DNA from: Candidatus Delongbacteria bacterium | GTDB lineage: Bacteria; UBA4055 | Assembly (NCBI GenBank): GCA_022013635.1 | Contig: JAKLPX010000129.1 | Location: 1-5,693, forward strand | Reading direction: 5' to 3' | Length of the DNA stretch: 5,693 bases | Shown here: positions 5,042 to 5,693 of the stretch, one piece after another | Position numbering within the stretch: the first letter of the stretch is position 1 | Layout of the letters: every line of letters begins with the position of its first letter | Translations under genes and position numbers: made by a program | The notes under the pieces: generated by a model | Told to the model about the DNA's origin: nothing | The model's database searches: none | What the model saw: the letters and a program-made list of their open reading frames with translations, nothing else

Positions 5042-5693
5042 ATGTCAGAAAGAAAAAATATAGATTTTGTTGGGAAGATCAGATTAGCTTTATTATGTTC
5101 TGTTGCGACTATAGTTCTTGGCTTTATATTCATATTGTTCCAAGGCGGTTTAAACTATAATATAGAATTTAACGGCGGTTATTTAATGCATGCCGGATTT
5201 TATGAAAAAGTTAATATTGCAGATATCAGGAGTGCATTCTCGAGCACAAATCTTAGTTCTATTGAAATCCAAGAGTTCAGCGACAGCAATACCGGAACTG
5301 ATGATTTCGGTACAGAACTGGTTTTAAAGCTTGAAACTATGGATAAAGATGTAAAAGAAATTGAGAAAGAAGTAACAACAATTCTAAATAATAAATTCGG
5401 CACTGATGCTTATGAAGTAAGGCAAGCTTCGAGCATAGGCCCTAAAGTAGGTAATGAATTGAAGGGTTCAACATTGAAGGCAATATTCTGGTCTTTGCTT
5501 TTTATTTTGATATACATAACAATCAAATTTAAGTTCAGGTACGGAATAGCTGCAATTGTGGCTCTTTTTCACGATGTTTTAATAACCATAGGAATACTTT
5601 CAATTCTAGGATACTTTTTTGATTTAGAAATCTCTCTTTCTGTAATTGCAGGAATATTAACACTTGTCGGATATTCTCTTAATGATACGATTG
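5042..5693 (+). CDS. secF: Protein translocase subunit SecF (3' end beyond window)
   Basis: Partner of SecD in the inner-membrane SecDF motor. I translated 217 codons to the window edge; family members have roughly 300-320 residues, so about a third is missing. TM1 is about 14-33. GLNYNIEFNGG (36-46) corresponds to the family motif GxDFxGG, here with Glu in place of Asp. The periplasmic P4 domain runs to about 140, with VRQASSIGPKVGNEL (126-140) before TM2 (about 143-160). FRYGIAAIVALFHDVLITIG (165-184) is the conserved TM3 region with the HD motif. EISLSVIAGILTLVGYSLNDTI (196-217) is TM4, ending in the GYSxNDT signature. D215 is equivalent to the proton-relay Asp637 of Thermus SecDF; the matching Arg lies beyond the window. 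Same operon as secD, with its own Shine-Dalgarno. Confidence 0.96.
   Translation, partial: MSERKNIDFVGKIRLALLCSVATIVLGFIFILFQGGLNYNIEFNGGYLMHAGFYEKVNIADIRSAFSSTNLSSIEIQEFSDSNTGTDDFGTELVLKLETMDKDVKEIEKEVTTILNNKFGTDAYEVRQASSIGPKVGNELKGSTLKAIFWSLLFILIYITIKFKFRYGIAAIVALFHDVLITIGILSILGYFFDLEISLSVIAGILTLVGYSLNDTI

Noticed and set aside
1..5693. Defence system, mobile element, CRISPR array or RNA gene
   Set aside because: Every sizeable interval is filled by recognisable housekeeping genes or short regulatory gaps (the longest is 213 nt); no transposase, direct-repeat array, tRNA or rRNA sequence was seen.

Overview
This is an AT-rich window of ordinary bacterial chromosome carrying housekeeping and envelope genes. 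The likely source is the Bacteroidota/Chlorobi (FCB) group. The evidence is an OmpA-family protein with thrombospondin type 3 calcium repeats and three putative promoters of the form TTGnnn-N17-TATATTT(A/G), close to the Bacteroidota-type consensus (TTTG / TAnnTTTG). Two traits argue against a typical Bacteroidota genome: secD and secF are separate genes rather than one secDF fusion, and several genes have clear Shine-Dalgarno sites. A Chlorobi/Ignavibacteria-like or related FCB lineage fits best. This placement is inference only.

Layout. The left part (1-2795) reads leftward. It begins transcriptionally on the right with a strong promoter at 2788-2818, followed by rplU (ribosomal protein L21) and rpmA (L27), 14 nt apart. 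A hairpin/U-tract terminator overlaps the rpmA stop codon. trmL (tRNA wobble 2'-O-methyltransferase) comes next, with no evident promoter or Shine-Dalgarno site of its own. Then comes a separate promoter, backed by a 14-bp homopolymer, for the OmpA/TSP3 outer-membrane protein. That gene ends at a near-perfect terminator hairpin at the window edge.

The right part (2853-5693) reads rightward. A divergent promoter at 2853-2883 and a structured leader of about 75 nt precede secD. secF follows 34 nt later and is cut off by the window end inside its fourth membrane segment.

Functionally, rplU-rpmA, trmL and secD-secF serve translation, tRNA modification and Sec-dependent export. The OmpA-like protein is itself a predicted Sec substrate that anchors the outer membrane to peptidoglycan. 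No mobile element, CRISPR array, RNA gene or defence system was seen, and I found no previously undescribed system. The most interesting signals are regulatory: one shared promoter grammar, a palindrome between the divergent promoters, a secD leader with two competing hairpins and a tiny in-frame upstream ORF, and a homopolymer beside the ompA promoter.
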